From NCBI GenBank assembly GCA_047633175.1, contig JBLIEQ010000018.1:18229-82228 (forward strand): DNA of 64,000 bases. Reading direction: 5' to 3'. Positions 9,481 through 17,871 of this stretch are shown one piece after another (the stretch's first letter is position 1; every line of letters starts with the position of its first letter). The stretch is from Motiliproteus sp047633175. GTDB taxonomy: Bacteria; Pseudomonadota; Gammaproteobacteria; Pseudomonadales; Balneatricaceae. The notes below the pieces were generated by a model. It was not told where the DNA came from and did no database searches. It saw nothing but the letters and a program-made list of their open reading frames with translations. Position numbers and translations under genes: made by a program.

Positions 9481-10421
9481 CCGCGATTTTACCCAGTAGC
9501 CGTACACCAGAAAGCTTTGGTCGGGTAGCCGTACTCTTCGGCGGGCGCTCGTCTGAACGTGCGGTCTCACTTAAGAGTGGTGCGGCAGTTTTGCAGGGCT
9601 TGTTGAATGCCGGCGTGGATGCCTTTGGTATCGATCTGTACGGTGATCAGGGTCTGGAATCACCGATCCGGCAGCTGCAGGCAGAGTCCTTCGACCGGGT
9701 GTTTATCGCCCTGCATGGACCTGAAGGCGAGGATGGTACCGTGCAGGGTGCCCTGCAGATTATGGCTAAACCCTATACCGGCAGCGGCGTGATGGCCTCT
9801 GCTCTGGGCATGGATAAGGTGCGCTGTAAACAGCTGTGGGCGAGTCAGAGTCTGCCCACCCCCGGGTATCAGCTGCTTGACGACAACAGTGATTGGAATG
9901 CGTTGGCCGCGTTATTGCCGGTGATGGTCAAGCCCGATCACGAAGGTTCCAGTATCGGTATCGCCCGCGCGGATACCACCGAACAGCTTGCGGCCGCCTA
10001 CCACCAAGCCCGTGTCCTAGATCGCTGCGTGTTTGCAGAGCATCTGATCCAGGGGGCAGAGTTTACGGTCACTATTCTGGAGGGCAAGGCACTGCCGGTG
10101 ATTCGGCTCGAGACTCCGCATCAGTTCTACGATTACGAAGCCAAATACCATGCGAATGATACCCACTACGATTTTGAGACCGGCTTAAATGCGGCCAAGG
10201 ATGCCGAGATCAGGCTGCTCGCAGAACAGGCGTTTGCGGTTATCGGCTGCAGTGGTTGGGCTCGGGTCGATCTGATGCAGGATCAGCAGGGCGATTTCTG
10301 GTTGCTGGAGGTTAATACCGTGCCGGGGATGACCAACCAGAGCCTGGTACCTAAGGCTGCACGGGAGGTGGGCCTGAGTTTTGAGCAGCTGGTGGTTAAA
10401 ATTCTGGAAAGCGCCTGCTGA
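9477..10421 (+). CDS. ddlB: D-alanine--D-alanine ligase B
   Basis: ATP-grasp ligase supplying D-Ala-D-Ala to MurF. The 314-aa protein has the N-terminal VAVLFGGRSSERAVSLKSG motif, the HGPEGEDGTVQGAL loop, the ATP-grasp lysine segment VMVKPDHEGSSIGI and the C-terminal LLEVNTVPGMTNQSLVPKAA. The ATG at 9477 overlaps the murC stop by 4 bases and follows GGAGGA with 6-base spacing, so it was chosen over the much longer upstream open frame. It overlaps ftsQ by one base. Confidence 0.97.
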   Translation: MTAILPSSRTPESFGRVAVLFGGRSSERAVSLKSGAAVLQGLLNAGVDAFGIDLYGDQGLESPIRQLQAESFDRVFIALHGPEGEDGTVQGALQIMAKPYTGSGVMASALGMDKVRCKQLWASQSLPTPGYQLLDDNSDWNALAALLPVMVKPDHEGSSIGIARADTTEQLAAAYHQARVLDRCVFAEHLIQGAEFTVTILEGKALPVIRLETPHQFYDYEAKYHANDTHYDFETGLNAAKDAEIRLLAEQAFAVIGCSGWARVDLMQDQQGDFWLLEVNTVPGMTNQSLVPKAAREVGLSFEQLVVKILESAC

Positions 10422-11194
10422 TGACGACTGCCGCCCAGCCAGGATCAAAGCCTCTGGGGCTGCTGCGAGACCCTTATAGGATTTGGCAATGGTTGCAGCT
10501 GCCGCTGTGGATACTGGTACTGGCTCTTAGCTGGCAACTGGCCGGGCACTGGCTGCAGCGTCCACTGGTTGAGATTGAGATCAGTGGTGACTTTCAACAA
10601 CTCGATTCCCGGCAGCTGGAACAGCAGTTATGGCGCCAGATGGCGGCAAGCTCGGTGCTTGAGGATCTAGCACCTCTCAAACAGTTGCTGGAGCAGCAGG
10701 ACTGGGTTTATGAGGTTGATCTGCAGCGCAGTTGGCCTGATCTGCTGCGGGTTCAGGTGCGCGAGGAGCGTCCAGTCGCGCGCTGGGGTGATCAGGGGCT
10801 GGTTAATGAGCAGGGACAGGTTTTTAGCCCGGCAACGCTGTATAGCCAGCAGCTTCCCGCTGACTTTGCTGCGCTGCCTCGGCTTAGCGGCCCGCCGCAA
10901 CACTCCAAGAATCTGATGAGGCAGTACCGTGATTTTAATCAGATCCTGCGCCCGCTGGGGGTCAGTCTGGTGGGGTTGCAAATGGAAGCGCGTGGTGCCT
11001 GGATCCTGACTCTGGACAAAGATATACGGTTGCTTATAGGCAGAGGCAATTCGATAGAAAAGTTACGCCGTTTCAGTCAGGTATATCCTGAGTTGTTGGA
11101 GCGTTATGCCGATCGCATCGATCAGATCGATGCCCGTTATACCAACGGCCTGGCAGTGACCTGGAATGAGCCCCCGGTCATGCAGCAACAATAA
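10421..11194 (+). CDS. ftsQ: Cell division protein FtsQ
   Basis: Bitopic inner-membrane divisome protein that recruits FtsB and FtsL. The 257-aa product has a short cytoplasmic N-terminus, one membrane span at about residues 26-47 (LQLPLWILVLALSWQLAGHW), then a POTRA domain (VEIEISGDFQQLDSRQLEQ onward) and the FtsQ beta domain, with recognisable ERPVARWGDQGLVNEQGQVF. Identity with E. coli FtsQ looks modest, as is normal for this protein. Position between ddlB and ftsA confirms the call. The start codon shares a base with the ddlB stop. Confidence 0.94.
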   Translation: MTTAAQPGSKPLGLLRDPYRIWQWLQLPLWILVLALSWQLAGHWLQRPLVEIEISGDFQQLDSRQLEQQLWRQMAASSVLEDLAPLKQLLEQQDWVYEVDLQRSWPDLLRVQVREERPVARWGDQGLVNEQGQVFSPATLYSQQLPADFAALPRLSGPPQHSKNLMRQYRDFNQILRPLGVSLVGLQMEARGAWILTLDKDIRLLIGRGNSIEKLRRFSQVYPELLERYADRIDQIDARYTNGLAVTWNEPPVMQQQ

Positions 11195-11257
11195 AAATGC
11201 AGCTGCTCAGGCCCTTGGAACCTGAAATCGTCTCTCCCTGATAAATGAGTAAAGATA

Positions 11258-12511
11258 TTGGAACAGTACAACAACATGATCGTCGCGCTGGATATAGGCA
11301 CCTCCAAAGTGGTGGCGCTGGTGGCTGAAGTGGGCCCTGGCGGCGCTATCAGAGTGGTGGGCATCGGTTCGCACCCCTCGCGAGGGATGAAAAAAGGCGT
11401 GGTGGTTAATATCGAGTCCACCGTGCTCTCGATTCAGCGCGCCGTGGAGGAGGCCGAGTTGATGGCTGGCTGTAAAATCCACTCAGTCACTGTGGGTATC
11501 TCTGGCAGCCATATCAATTCCCTGAACTCGCACGGCATCGTCGCTATCCATGACCGGGAGGTGATCGAGCAGGATCTCGATCGGGTGATCGATGCCGCAC
11601 GTGCCGTTGCGATTCCGGCAGATCACAAGATCCTGCATATCCTGCCACAGGAGTATGTGATCGATAATGAAGAGGGGATCAGAGAACCGCTGGGGATGTC
11701 CGGGGTACGCCTGGAAGCCAAGGTGCATCTGGTCACCTGCGCAAGTAATGCCGCCCAAAACATCGAGAAGTGTGTCCAGCGTTGTGGGTTGGAGATTGAT
11801 TCGATGGTGCTGGAACAGGTCGCCTCCAGCTATGCGGTGCTGACCGACGATGAAAAAGAGCTGGGCGTGTGCATGGTGGATATCGGTGGCGGAACGACCG
11901 ATATCGCCATTTTCACCGGCGGTTCCATTCGTCATACCGCCGTTATTCCAATCGCCGGCGATCAGGTGACCAGCGATATAGCGATGGCGCTGCGCACGCC
12001 CACTGCCCATGCCGAAGAGCTGAAAATTAAATATGCCTGTGCCCTGGCACAGCTGGCCAGTGCCGAGGATGTCGTCAAGGTGCCCAGCATCGGCGATCGT
12101 CCGCCCCGGAATCTGAGTTGTCAGGCGCTGGCGGAGGTGGTGGAGCCACGCTACGACGAGCTGTTCAGCCTGGTGCAGGCCGAGTTGCGCCGCAGCGGCT
12201 TCGAGGATCTGGTGGCTGCCGGGCTGGTGTTGACCGGAGGTACCTCGCGGATAGAGGGTGCGGTCGAACTGGCCGAAGAGATTTTTCATATGCCGGTGAG
12301 GCTGGCCAAGCCTCAGGGTGTTACTGGGCTGGAGGATATTCTGCATAGCTCTATCTATGCCACCGGTGTCGGCCTGCTGCTGTTTGCCGAGAAGGAGCAG
12401 CCCGCCAATGGCGGCAGGCAGCGCGGTATCAGCCCCCGGGCGCGTCCGAAGGTTTCTGAATTACCAGCCGCGTTCGGCAGAATTAAGGGTTGGTTTGCGA
12501 ATAATTTTTAA
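11258..12511 (+). CDS. ftsA: Cell division protein FtsA, actin-like membrane tether for FtsZ
   Basis: Actin-fold ATPase that links FtsZ filaments to the membrane. ATP-site motifs LDIGTSKVVALV (from about residue 11) and VDIGGGTTDIAIF (about 207) are present, as is the C-terminal amphipathic helix AFGRIKGWFANNF. The start is uncertain: the frame opens just after a stop at 11246 and offers TTG at 11258 (417 aa) or ATG at 11276 (411 aa), neither with a good ribosome site. TTG is listed because Pseudomonas FtsA has a comparable short leader before MIVxLDIGTSK. The sequence is much closer to Pseudomonas than to E. coli FtsA. Confidence 0.95.
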   Translation: MEQYNNMIVALDIGTSKVVALVAEVGPGGAIRVVGIGSHPSRGMKKGVVVNIESTVLSIQRAVEEAELMAGCKIHSVTVGISGSHINSLNSHGIVAIHDREVIEQDLDRVIDAARAVAIPADHKILHILPQEYVIDNEEGIREPLGMSGVRLEAKVHLVTCASNAAQNIEKCVQRCGLEIDSMVLEQVASSYAVLTDDEKELGVCMVDIGGGTTDIAIFTGGSIRHTAVIPIAGDQVTSDIAMALRTPTAHAEELKIKYACALAQLASAEDVVKVPSIGDRPPRNLSCQALAEVVEPRYDELFSLVQAELRRSGFEDLVAAGLVLTGGTSRIEGAVELAEEIFHMPVRLAKPQGVTGLEDILHSSIYATGVGLLLFAEKEQPANGGRQRGISPRARPKVSELPAAFGRIKGWFANNF

Positions 12512-12600
12512 AGCAATTGCTGATTAATAGCGTTTGTTGATTAATAGATAGGGACGTCGCGACATGAACGTCTGGAATAGATTTCAAAGGGGATAAAAAC

Positions 12601-13782
12601 ATGTTTGAACTAGTGGATCATGCACCGCAGAGTGCGGTTATCAAGGTGATCGGCGTAGGCGGCGGCGGCGGAAATGCTGTCCAGCATATGCTGAACGAAA
12701 ATATTCAGGGTGTTGATTTCATCTGTGCCAATACCGATGCTCAGGCGCTAACGAAATTGAAGAATGCCAGTGTGCTGCATATCGGTAATACCCTGACTAA
12801 AGGGCTGGGAGCCGGTGCCAACCCCGATATCGGGCGCCAGGCTGCGCAGGAAGATCGCGAGCATATTATCGATCTGCTCAACGGTGCCGATATGGTCTTT
12901 ATCACCGCCGGCATGGGTGGTGGCACAGGAACAGGTGCGGCGCCTATCGTGGCGGAAGTCGCCAAAGAGCTGGGTATCCTGACCGTAGCTGTGGTCACTA
13001 AACCCTTCCCGTTTGAGGGACGGCGGCGGATGGCTGTCGCGACTGAAGGGATTAAAGCGCTGGCTGATAGTGTCGACTCGCTGATCATCGTACCGAATGA
13101 AAAATTGCTGAAGGTTATGGGACCGGGTGCCAAGCTGACCGATGCCTTTAATGAAGCCAATAATGTGCTTCAGGGTGCGGTGCAGGGGATCGCCGAACTA
13201 ATTATTCGCGATGGTATGATCAACGTCGACTTTGCCGATGTGAAGACGGTGATGTCTGAGATGGGCATGGCCATGATGGGCACCGGCGCGGCTTCCGGTG
13301 AGAACCGTGCACGTCTGGCGACCGAGGCGGCTATTCACTGTCCGCTGTTGGAAGATATCGACCTTCAGGGCGCCAAGGGCATCCTGGTGAATATCACCGC
13401 CGGGCTCGATCTGGGGCTGGGGGAGTTCGCCGAGGTGGGGGATATTATCCATCAGTTCGCCTCCGATGAGGCCACCGTCGTTATAGGTACGGTCATCGAC
13501 CCGGAGATGAGTGACGAACTGCGGGTAACCGTCGTGGCTACCGGTCTGGGTGGCCACAAGCAGGTACAGATGCAGGTGATCAATAATCCTCTGCCGCGCC
13601 GCAGTGATGGCTCTTACAATCTTAATGAGATAGATATTCCGGCGATTGTCCGACGCCAGCGTGCAGCCGCATCTCAGGCGGCGCAGCCCGAGCAGGGCCA
13701 GCAGCCGGTCGCGAAGCCCCGGGCCGATGAGGATGCGGATTTTCTTGATATCCCAACATTTTTACGCCGTCAGGCCGATTAA
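12601..13782 (+). CDS. ftsZ: Cell division protein FtsZ
   Basis: Tubulin-like GTPase that forms the Z ring. The GTP signature GGGTGTG is near residues 106-112, followed by the T7 synergy-loop region near VDFADVKTVM. The linker (RRQRAAASQAAQPEQGQQPVAKPRAD) is Ala/Gln-rich, and the C-terminal peptide FLDIPTFLRRQAD is the conserved docking site for FtsA and ZipA. It is 393 aa, a typical length. The ATG follows AAAGGGG with about 7 bases between. The 89-base gap after ftsA holds a short imperfect direct repeat (TTGCTGATTAATAG / TTGTTGATTAATAG). Confidence 0.98.
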   Translation: MFELVDHAPQSAVIKVIGVGGGGGNAVQHMLNENIQGVDFICANTDAQALTKLKNASVLHIGNTLTKGLGAGANPDIGRQAAQEDREHIIDLLNGADMVFITAGMGGGTGTGAAPIVAEVAKELGILTVAVVTKPFPFEGRRRMAVATEGIKALADSVDSLIIVPNEKLLKVMGPGAKLTDAFNEANNVLQGAVQGIAELIIRDGMINVDFADVKTVMSEMGMAMMGTGAASGENRARLATEAAIHCPLLEDIDLQGAKGILVNITAGLDLGLGEFAEVGDIIHQFASDEATVVIGTVIDPEMSDELRVTVVATGLGGHKQVQMQVINNPLPRRSDGSYNLNEIDIPAIVRRQRAAASQAAQPEQGQQPVAKPRADEDADFLDIPTFLRRQAD

Positions 13783-13875
13783 GTCGGCGGCTGTTCAGGC
13801 AGGTTTTTAAGGATAGACAGTACGGGTAGGCCTCGGCACTCAGCGGTAGTACGGCTGTATAACCTGGGGCTACTT

Positions 13876-13884
13876 TGGTATTAT
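13876..13884 (+). promoter_or_regulatory. Possible extended -10 promoter for lpxC
   Basis: The sequence TTTGGTATTATAC contains an extended -10 (TG at 13876, TATTAT at 13879-13884) 36 bases before the lpxC start. No convincing -35 is present 17 bases upstream, which is tolerable for an extended -10. lpxC often has its own promoter after ftsZ, so the placement is reasonable, but this is a prediction from a short motif. Confidence 0.3.
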
Positions 13885-13919
13885 ACGAGCTCTTATGTAA
13901 CCTGGAAACACGACCGCAG

Positions 13920-14819
13920 ATGATCAGACAGAAAACGCTCAACAACACCGTTATGGCTACAGGTGTAGGTCTGCACACAGGAGATAAAGTTTACCTAGCA
14001 CTCAAACCTGCCCCTGTGGATACCGGTATCGTGTTCCGGCGTGTCGATCTGGTCCCCCCAGTCGAGATTCTGGCGTGGGCAGAACATGTGGGTGATACCA
14101 CCATGTCGACCAATCTAGTTCAGGGTGATGTCCGGGTAGCGACCATCGAACACCTGATGTCGGCGCTGGCCGCTTTAGGTGTCGACAATGCCTATGTTGA
14201 ACTGAGTGCCGAAGAGGTGCCGATTATGGACGGCAGCGCGGCAGCCTTCGTGTTCTTGATCCAGTCTGCCGGGCTACGATCGCAGGAGGCTGCCAAGCAG
14301 TTTATTCGCATTACGCGTAGAGTATCGATCGAACAGGATGGCAAGCTGGCCAGTTTTGAACCCTATGAGGGTTACCGGGTCGGGTTTACGATCGAGTTCG
14401 ATCATCCCGCCTTTGACGACCGTAATAAAGAGTGCTGTCTGGATTTTTCCACGCAGGCCTATGTGACCGAAATCAGCCGGGCGCGAACCTTTGGTTTTAT
14501 GCGCGATATAGATATGCTTCGCGCCAATAACCTGGCTCTCGGTGGCAGCGTGGATAACGCCATCGTGGTCGATGATTTCAAGGTCCTCAACGAAGGGGGC
14601 TTGCGTTACGACGATGAGTTTGTAAAACACAAGATCCTGGATGCCGTAGGCGATCTCTATCTGCTGGGTAAGAGCATTATCGGTGAGTTTAAAGGGATTA
14701 AGTCCGGGCACTATCTTAACAATCAGTTACTCCTAGAGGTCCTTCGCAATAAGGATGCCTGGGAGCTGGTTACCTTTGCCGGTGAGACACCGCCCATCGC
14801 CTATATGCAACCTGGTTAG
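13920..14819 (+). CDS. lpxC: UDP-3-O-acyl-N-acetylglucosamine deacetylase
   Basis: Zinc deacetylase for the committed step of lipid A synthesis. The 299-aa sequence starts MIRQKTLNNTVMATGVGLHTG, as in E. coli LpxC (305 aa). Zinc and catalytic elements are intact: TIEHLMSAL (His near 77), the DGSAA loop, HKILDAVGDL (His and Asp near 237-241) and the SGHYLNNQLL histidine near 263. The open frame extends to 13875, but the ATG at 13920 matches the family start. Location at the end of the dcw cluster, before secA, is the standard gammaproteobacterial order. Confidence 0.97.
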   Translation: MIRQKTLNNTVMATGVGLHTGDKVYLALKPAPVDTGIVFRRVDLVPPVEILAWAEHVGDTTMSTNLVQGDVRVATIEHLMSALAALGVDNAYVELSAEEVPIMDGSAAAFVFLIQSAGLRSQEAAKQFIRITRRVSIEQDGKLASFEPYEGYRVGFTIEFDHPAFDDRNKECCLDFSTQAYVTEISRARTFGFMRDIDMLRANNLALGGSVDNAIVVDDFKVLNEGGLRYDDEFVKHKILDAVGDLYLLGKSIIGEFKGIKSGHYLNNQLLLEVLRNKDAWELVTFAGETPPIAYMQPG

Positions 14820-14827
14820 GTTTTTTT
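14809..14827 (+). terminator. Weak hairpin plus T-run at the lpxC stop
   Basis: AACCT (14809-14813) and AGGTT (14818-14822) can pair around a 4-base loop and are followed by uninterrupted T to 14827. The hairpin includes the lpxC stop codon. The stem is only 5 bp, so termination may be partial. Confidence 0.35.
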
Positions 14828-14877
14828 GGGTAGGCAGGTGCGTATTCTGACAATTCGCGTTTTGCTGCAAACCTGCT

Positions 14878-14895
14878 GTCGGGCTGAAGCCCGAC
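14878..14895. repeat. REP-like palindrome in the lpxC-secA gap
   Basis: GTCGGGCTGAAGCCCGAC is a near-perfect inverted repeat followed by CTACAAGCCCGACC. The same core (GTyrGGCTnnAGCCyrAC followed by CTACA) recurs in other intergenic gaps near 38804, 42860, 44852 and 48057. It resembles the REP elements mobilised by TnpA-REP proteins in other gammaproteobacteria; no such transposase is in this window. Confidence 0.7.
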
Positions 14896-14923
14896 CTACA
14901 AGCCCGACCTGTCGGAATTCATT

Positions 14924-14952
14924 TCGACCCCCCGTTGATTTACAGGTAGAAT
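14924..14952 (+). promoter_or_regulatory. Predicted sigma-70 promoter for secA
   Basis: TCGACC (14924-14929) and TAGAAT (14947-14952) are separated by 17 bases, matching 4 of 6 and 5 of 6 consensus bases. The -10 ends 69 bases before the secA ATG. It lies just after the REP-like palindrome and no secM-like gene is present between lpxC and secA. Confidence 0.5.
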
Positions 14953-15021
14953 GCCCCCATTTACTTAGCTTTCCGAGGCCATCTGCGCCAGTCGATAACC
15001 CATTAAAATAAGTCACGGATT

Positions 15022-17772
15022 ATGATTGCACCTCTGTTCAAGAAAATTTTCGGTAGTAAAAATGATCGCGAACTCAAGCGTATGGGCAAGATCGTCAAAG
15101 CCATTAATGCGTTAGAAGAGTCTGTCACAGACCTTAGCAGCGAAGAGCTCACGGCTAAGGCCGCAGAGTTTCGGCAACGATTTGAGCAGGGCGAGACACT
15201 GGATCAGCTGATGCCAGAAGCCTTTGCCGTCTGTCGTGAAACCTCCAAGCGGGCGCTGGGGATGCGCCACTTCGATGTGCAGATGATCGGCGGCATTACC
15301 CTGCACGAAGGGCGTATCGCCGAGATGCGCACCGGTGAAGGCAAGACGCTGATGTCAACGCTGGCGGCTTATCTCAATGCGATTCCCGGGAAGGGGATGC
15401 ATATCGTGACAGTTAACGATTATCTGGCCAAGCGCGATGCAGATTGGATGGGTACGCTCTATAACGCCCTGGGTTTAACGGTCGGGGTGATCTATTCCGG
15501 TCAGTCGCATGACGAAAAACAGGCGGCCTATCGCGCCGATATTACTTACGGCACCAATAACGAATTCGGCTTTGACTACCTGCGCGATAATATGGCCTTC
15601 AGTACCGAAGATAAGGTGCAGCGTGCGCTCAGTTACGGCATTATCGATGAGGTCGATTCGATCCTGATCGATGAGGCGCGCACGCCACTGATTATCTCCG
15701 GCCCCGCCGAAGACAGCTCGGCGTTGTATAAGCAGATCAACACTCTGGTTCCTCATTTGGAACGCCAGCCTGACTTTGAGCCTGAAGAGGGTGTCCCCGA
15801 GCCTGCAGGGCATTACGCTGTGGATGAGAAACAGCGTTCGGTCGAACTGACCGAAGAGGGGCATCAGTATGTCGAAAAGCTGCTGATAGAGATCGGTCTG
15901 CTGAACGAAGATGAATCCCTCTATGCACCGAAAAACCTCAACCTGCTCCATCATGTACATGCCGGTCTGCGGGCCAGCGTGCTCTATACCAAAGATGTGG
16001 ATTACATCGTTCAGAATAACGAGGTCGTGATCGTCGATGAACATACCGGCCGCACCATGGCGGGTCGGCGCTGGTCGGAAGGGCTGCACCAGGCGATCGA
16101 AGCCAAGGAGGGCGTCAATATCCAGAACGAAAGCCAGACCCTGGCTTCTACCACCTTCCAGAACTTCTTCAGAATCTACGACAAGCTGTCGGGGATGACC
16201 GGCACCGCCGATACTGAAGCCTTTGAGTTGCAACAGATCTATGGTCTGGACGTGGTCGTTATTCCGACCAATCAACAGATCAAGCGTACCGACTTTAATG
16301 ACCTGATCTTCCTGGGCATGCAGGACAAGTTTGATGCCATCGTCGAAGATGTGCGCGATTGTCAGACGCGAAAGCAGCCGGTGCTGGTGGGTACCGCCTC
16401 GATCGAGATGTCAGAAGTGATCGCGCAGTTACTGACCAAGGAGAAGATCGAGTTCAACATCCTTAACGCCAAGCATCACGAGCGTGAGGCCCTGGTTATT
16501 GCCGATGCCGGACGTCCCGGAACCGTCACCATCGCCACCAATATGGCGGGTCGGGGAACCGATATCGTCCTCGGTGGGAACTGGGAATCCGAGGTGGCCC
16601 AGCTGGACAGCCCCTCCCCGGAGCTGATCAGTACGATTAAGCAGGCCTGGAAGGAGGCAAATCAGCAGGTCATTGAGGCCGGCGGTTTGCATATTGTGGG
16701 CACCGAGCGCCATGAATCACGGCGGATCGATAATCAGTTGCGAGGCCGTGCGGGCCGCCAGGGTGATCCGGGAACATCGCGCTTCTACCTGTCGCTGGAT
16801 GACAGCTTGATGCGGATCTTCGCCTCCGAGAAGGTGCGCAGCTTCATGCAGAAGCTGGGGATGGAGAAGGGCGAGGCGATCGAGCACAAGATGGTGTCGA
16901 ACGCGATCGAGAAAGCCCAGCGTAAGGTCGAAGGGCGTAACTTCGATATCCGTAAGCAGCTGCTGGAATACGATGATGTGGCCAACGATCAGCGCCGGGC
17001 GATCTACGACCAGCGCAATGAAATTATGGCGAGCACTGATATCTCCGATACGATCGATGCGATTCGTGAAGAGGTGATCCAGGAGCTGATCAGTATCCAT
17101 ATTCCGCCGCAGAGCCTGGAAGAACAGTGGGATGTCGCCGGCCTCGAGAAACAGATCGCCAGCGAGATAAACCTGCAGTTGCCGCTGCAGCAGTGGCTGG
17201 ACGATGACGATAAGCTCCACGAAGAGTCGCTGCGTGCCAGAATTCTTAAGGCCGAGCTCGATGCCTACGCCGAGAAAGAGGAGGTCGTGGGTGCCGAGTC
17301 GATGCGGATGTTCGAGAAGCAGGTGATGCTGCAGGTACTGGACACCCTCTGGAAAGAGCATCTGGCCACCATGGATCACCTGCGTCAGGGTATCCATCTG
17401 CGCGGTTATGCGCAGAAGAATCCCAAGCAGGAGTTTAAGCGCGAGTCCTTCGAACTGTTCCAGGAACTGCTGACCACAATCAAGCAGGATGTGGTCCGGA
17501 TTATCTGCAATGTGCAGGTGCGTCAGCCTGAGGATATCGAAGCGATGGAGCAGCAGCGGCGTGAGGCTCTGGCACGGCAAGAGATGGAGTTTAAGCATGC
17601 GCAGTCAGATTCCTTAGGTCAGGACGGTGGTCAGGAGGGTGACAAGGCAGAGCCGGCCGAGGAGCCTGCCCAACCCTATGTGCGTGAGTATCCGAAGGTG
17701 GGGCGTAATGAACCCTGTCCTTGTGATTCGGGTAAGAAATATAAGCAATGCCACGGAAAGCTCGCCAACTAA
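15022..17772 (+). CDS. secA: Protein translocase ATPase subunit SecA
   Basis: Motor ATPase that drives preproteins through SecYEG. The 916-aa protein has DEAD-type Walker A MRTGEGKTLMS near residues 101-111, Walker B-type IDEVDSILIDEARTPL near 213-228, the second helicase half with TNMAGRGTDIVLGG and GRAGRQGDPG, and a C-terminal zinc module CPCDSGKKYKQCHG that in the family contacts SecB and phospholipids. Length matches typical gammaproteobacterial SecA (about 900). The ribosome site is weak (GGA upstream of ATG). There is no secM upstream, so arrest-peptide control of secA as in enterics is not expected. Confidence 0.98.
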   Translation: MIAPLFKKIFGSKNDRELKRMGKIVKAINALEESVTDLSSEELTAKAAEFRQRFEQGETLDQLMPEAFAVCRETSKRALGMRHFDVQMIGGITLHEGRIAEMRTGEGKTLMSTLAAYLNAIPGKGMHIVTVNDYLAKRDADWMGTLYNALGLTVGVIYSGQSHDEKQAAYRADITYGTNNEFGFDYLRDNMAFSTEDKVQRALSYGIIDEVDSILIDEARTPLIISGPAEDSSALYKQINTLVPHLERQPDFEPEEGVPEPAGHYAVDEKQRSVELTEEGHQYVEKLLIEIGLLNEDESLYAPKNLNLLHHVHAGLRASVLYTKDVDYIVQNNEVVIVDEHTGRTMAGRRWSEGLHQAIEAKEGVNIQNESQTLASTTFQNFFRIYDKLSGMTGTADTEAFELQQIYGLDVVVIPTNQQIKRTDFNDLIFLGMQDKFDAIVEDVRDCQTRKQPVLVGTASIEMSEVIAQLLTKEKIEFNILNAKHHEREALVIADAGRPGTVTIATNMAGRGTDIVLGGNWESEVAQLDSPSPELISTIKQAWKEANQQVIEAGGLHIVGTERHESRRIDNQLRGRAGRQGDPGTSRFYLSLDDSLMRIFASEKVRSFMQKLGMEKGEAIEHKMVSNAIEKAQRKVEGRNFDIRKQLLEYDDVANDQRRAIYDQRNEIMASTDISDTIDAIREEVIQELISIHIPPQSLEEQWDVAGLEKQIASEINLQLPLQQWLDDDDKLHEESLRARILKAELDAYAEKEEVVGAESMRMFEKQVMLQVLDTLWKEHLATMDHLRQGIHLRGYAQKNPKQEFKRESFELFQELLTTIKQDVVRIICNVQVRQPEDIEAMEQQRREALARQEMEFKHAQSDSLGQDGGQEGDKAEPAEEPAQPYVREYPKVGRNEPCPCDSGKKYKQCHGKLAN

Positions 17773-17817
17773 GGCGGGGTCTCGTGGCCGTATAGGTCTG
17801 CATGTTTGTAACTATTC

Positions 17818-17855
17818 AATAGGGATTCGATCTTCAGGACGAGTCCCTATTTTAT
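17818..17855 (+). terminator. Rho-independent-type terminator after secA
   Basis: A 12-bp stem with one G-T mismatch is formed by 17818-17829 (AATAGGGATTCG) and 17840-17851 (CGAGTCCCTATT), with a 10-base loop, followed by TTTATT. It lies 45 bases after the secA stop and ends just before the argJ ribosome site. Confidence 0.7.
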
Positions 17856-17871
17856 TAACAGGAGCTTGATT

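Noticed and set aside
11483..12346. Long antisense open frame (287 codons) opposite ftsA
   Set aside because: It lacks a ribosome site and any recognisable motif, and its His/Gln-rich composition is that expected from the reverse strand of a high-GC gene.
14820..15021. Possible secM arrest-peptide gene upstream of secA
   Set aside because: The only open frame (14826-15011) starts in REP DNA, has no signal peptide and no arrest motif.
15475..16275. Antisense open frame of 266 codons opposite secA, and similar ones opposite secA (16717-17598), pheS (34573-35427) and thrS (31490-32179)
   Set aside because: All mirror strongly conserved genes, have no independent start signals and encode no recognisable domain.
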